Assembly (NCBI GenBank): GCA_002710885.1 | Contig: PAIW01000072.1 | Coordinates: 5,100 to 10,263 of the forward strand | Direction: 5' to 3' | Length of the DNA stretch: 5,164 nucleotides | DNA from: Chloroflexota bacterium | Lineage (GTDB): Bacteria > Chloroflexota > Dehalococcoidia > SAR202 > UBA11138 | Shown here: positions 4,742-5,164 of the stretch, one piece after another | How the letters are laid out: every line of letters begins with the position of its first letter | Numbering within the stretch: position 1 is the first letter of the stretch | Position numbers and translations under genes: made by a program | The notes under the pieces: generated by a model | Database searches by the model: none | What the model was told of the DNA's origin: nothing | Seen by the model: only the letters and a program-made list of their open reading frames with translations

Positions 4742-5164
4742 TCAGGCGGTTAACTGCTCGCGGCAACGCGTGCAGAACTTCGGAGTCTTCAAAACTTTCA
4801 ATTCTTCACCGCAGTTAGGGCAGAATCCGAAGGTTTTCGTTTCTTAAGAGGTTCCTCAGCATCGTTGTTGTAAGCTTTTTGCAAGATGACACTCTCTTCA
4901 TGGTTGATGCATCCGTGGGTTGTTGCGATTGATTCGGCTTTAGTGCCTTGCACTTCCACTTTGAAGGCACCGTCGATCTGTAACTGGCTCTCAACATTTG
5001 AGGATTTAATCATCCAATCGAGCAGAATGCTATTACCTAAAGTCTTTCTAAGTGTTATCTCGATGGTATCGTTCTATGATTCCCCGCTGGGGAGTGTTTC
5101 ATCGATTTTCTGAGTCGCAAATACTTCGAGGTCGTCAGTCCAGATTCCAAAATTGTCTAGCCAG
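4742..5164 (-). pseudogene. Disrupted gene ending in a C-terminal zinc ribbon (in-frame stop plus frameshift)
   Basis: One minus-strand frame enters from beyond the right edge (WLDNFGIWTDDLEVFATQKI...), meets a TAG at 5074-5076 after 29 codons, and continues open as NDTIEITLRKTLGNSILLDW down to PLKKRK near 4835. There the frame runs on into a meaningless tail to TGA at 4798. Shifting by one base at the A-run (4834-4837) joins it to TFGFCPNCGEEL...KFCTRCREQLTA, stop TGA at 4742-4744. That is a CxxC-x12-CxxC zinc ribbon, with Cys codons at 4820-4822, 4811-4813, 4772-4774 and 4763-4765. The ribbon frame alone has TAA just upstream and no start; the Met at 5013 has no Shine-Dalgarno. The upstream domain looks beta-rich (alternating residues in TIEITL, AFKVEVQG) and I do not recognise it. 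GC is about 43 percent (130 of 300 bases, 4861-5160), lower than moeA. Sequencing indels or recoding are the alternatives to a real pseudogene. Confidence 0.55.

Noticed and set aside
4120..4818. Plus-strand 232-codon frame
   Set aside because: It is long but antisense to moeA, His/Arg/Gly-rich and without domain features. Every MoeA motif is intact on the other strand.
4834..4843. Programmed -1 frameshift at the A-run
   Set aside because: Four A residues allow slippage of one tRNA, but there is no tandem slippery heptamer or evident downstream structure. The separate TAG upstream points to decay or sequence error instead.

Overview
This is a roughly 5.2 kb bacterial chromosome segment with compact, mostly minus-strand genes. 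Codon use, Shine-Dalgarno sites and sigma70-like promoters all look bacterial. The gene style is compatible with an uncultured Chloroflexota-type genome: a MoeA with a His-rich start, a tiny Lys-rich protein and several lineage-type hypotheticals. That taxonomic guess rests on general resemblance only and is weak. I see no mobile element, CRISPR array, tRNA or rRNA.

Layout from left to right. A membrane protein (1-410, minus) runs off the left edge. It lies 25 bp downstream of ilvE, a branched-chain amino acid aminotransferase (436-1365, minus), and the two probably form one transcript. The ilvE promoter has a perfect TATAAT, and its -35 lies inside the end of the next gene, an alpha/beta hydrolase (1423-2238, minus). 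The hydrolase promoter fires away from the promoter of a 48-residue Lys/Arg-rich protein (2435-2581, plus). A near-perfect 24-bp inverted repeat sits almost exactly midway between the two -35 boxes. After about 200 bp without a convincing gene comes a two-gene minus-strand operon, transcribed from right to left. It holds moeA (3322-4626, molybdenum insertion into molybdopterin) and a translationally coupled, acidic, Pro/Glu-tailed protein of unknown function (2780-3322).

The right end (4742-5164) holds what looks like a broken minus-strand gene. One reading frame enters from beyond the window and is cut by an in-frame TAG. It then needs a one-base shift at an A-run to join a C-terminal CxxC/CxxC zinc ribbon. 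This stretch has clearly lower GC than its neighbours.

Functionally the window mixes housekeeping metabolism (ilvE, moeA) with poorly characterised small or accessory genes. I do not see a clear new multi-gene system. The best leads are the moeA-coupled unknown gene, the symmetrical palindrome in the divergent promoter region, the unrecognised 48-residue gene and the disrupted zinc-ribbon gene. Several apparent starts had to be moved: the hydrolase to 2238, the moeA partner to 3322, and moeA to a GTG at 4626.
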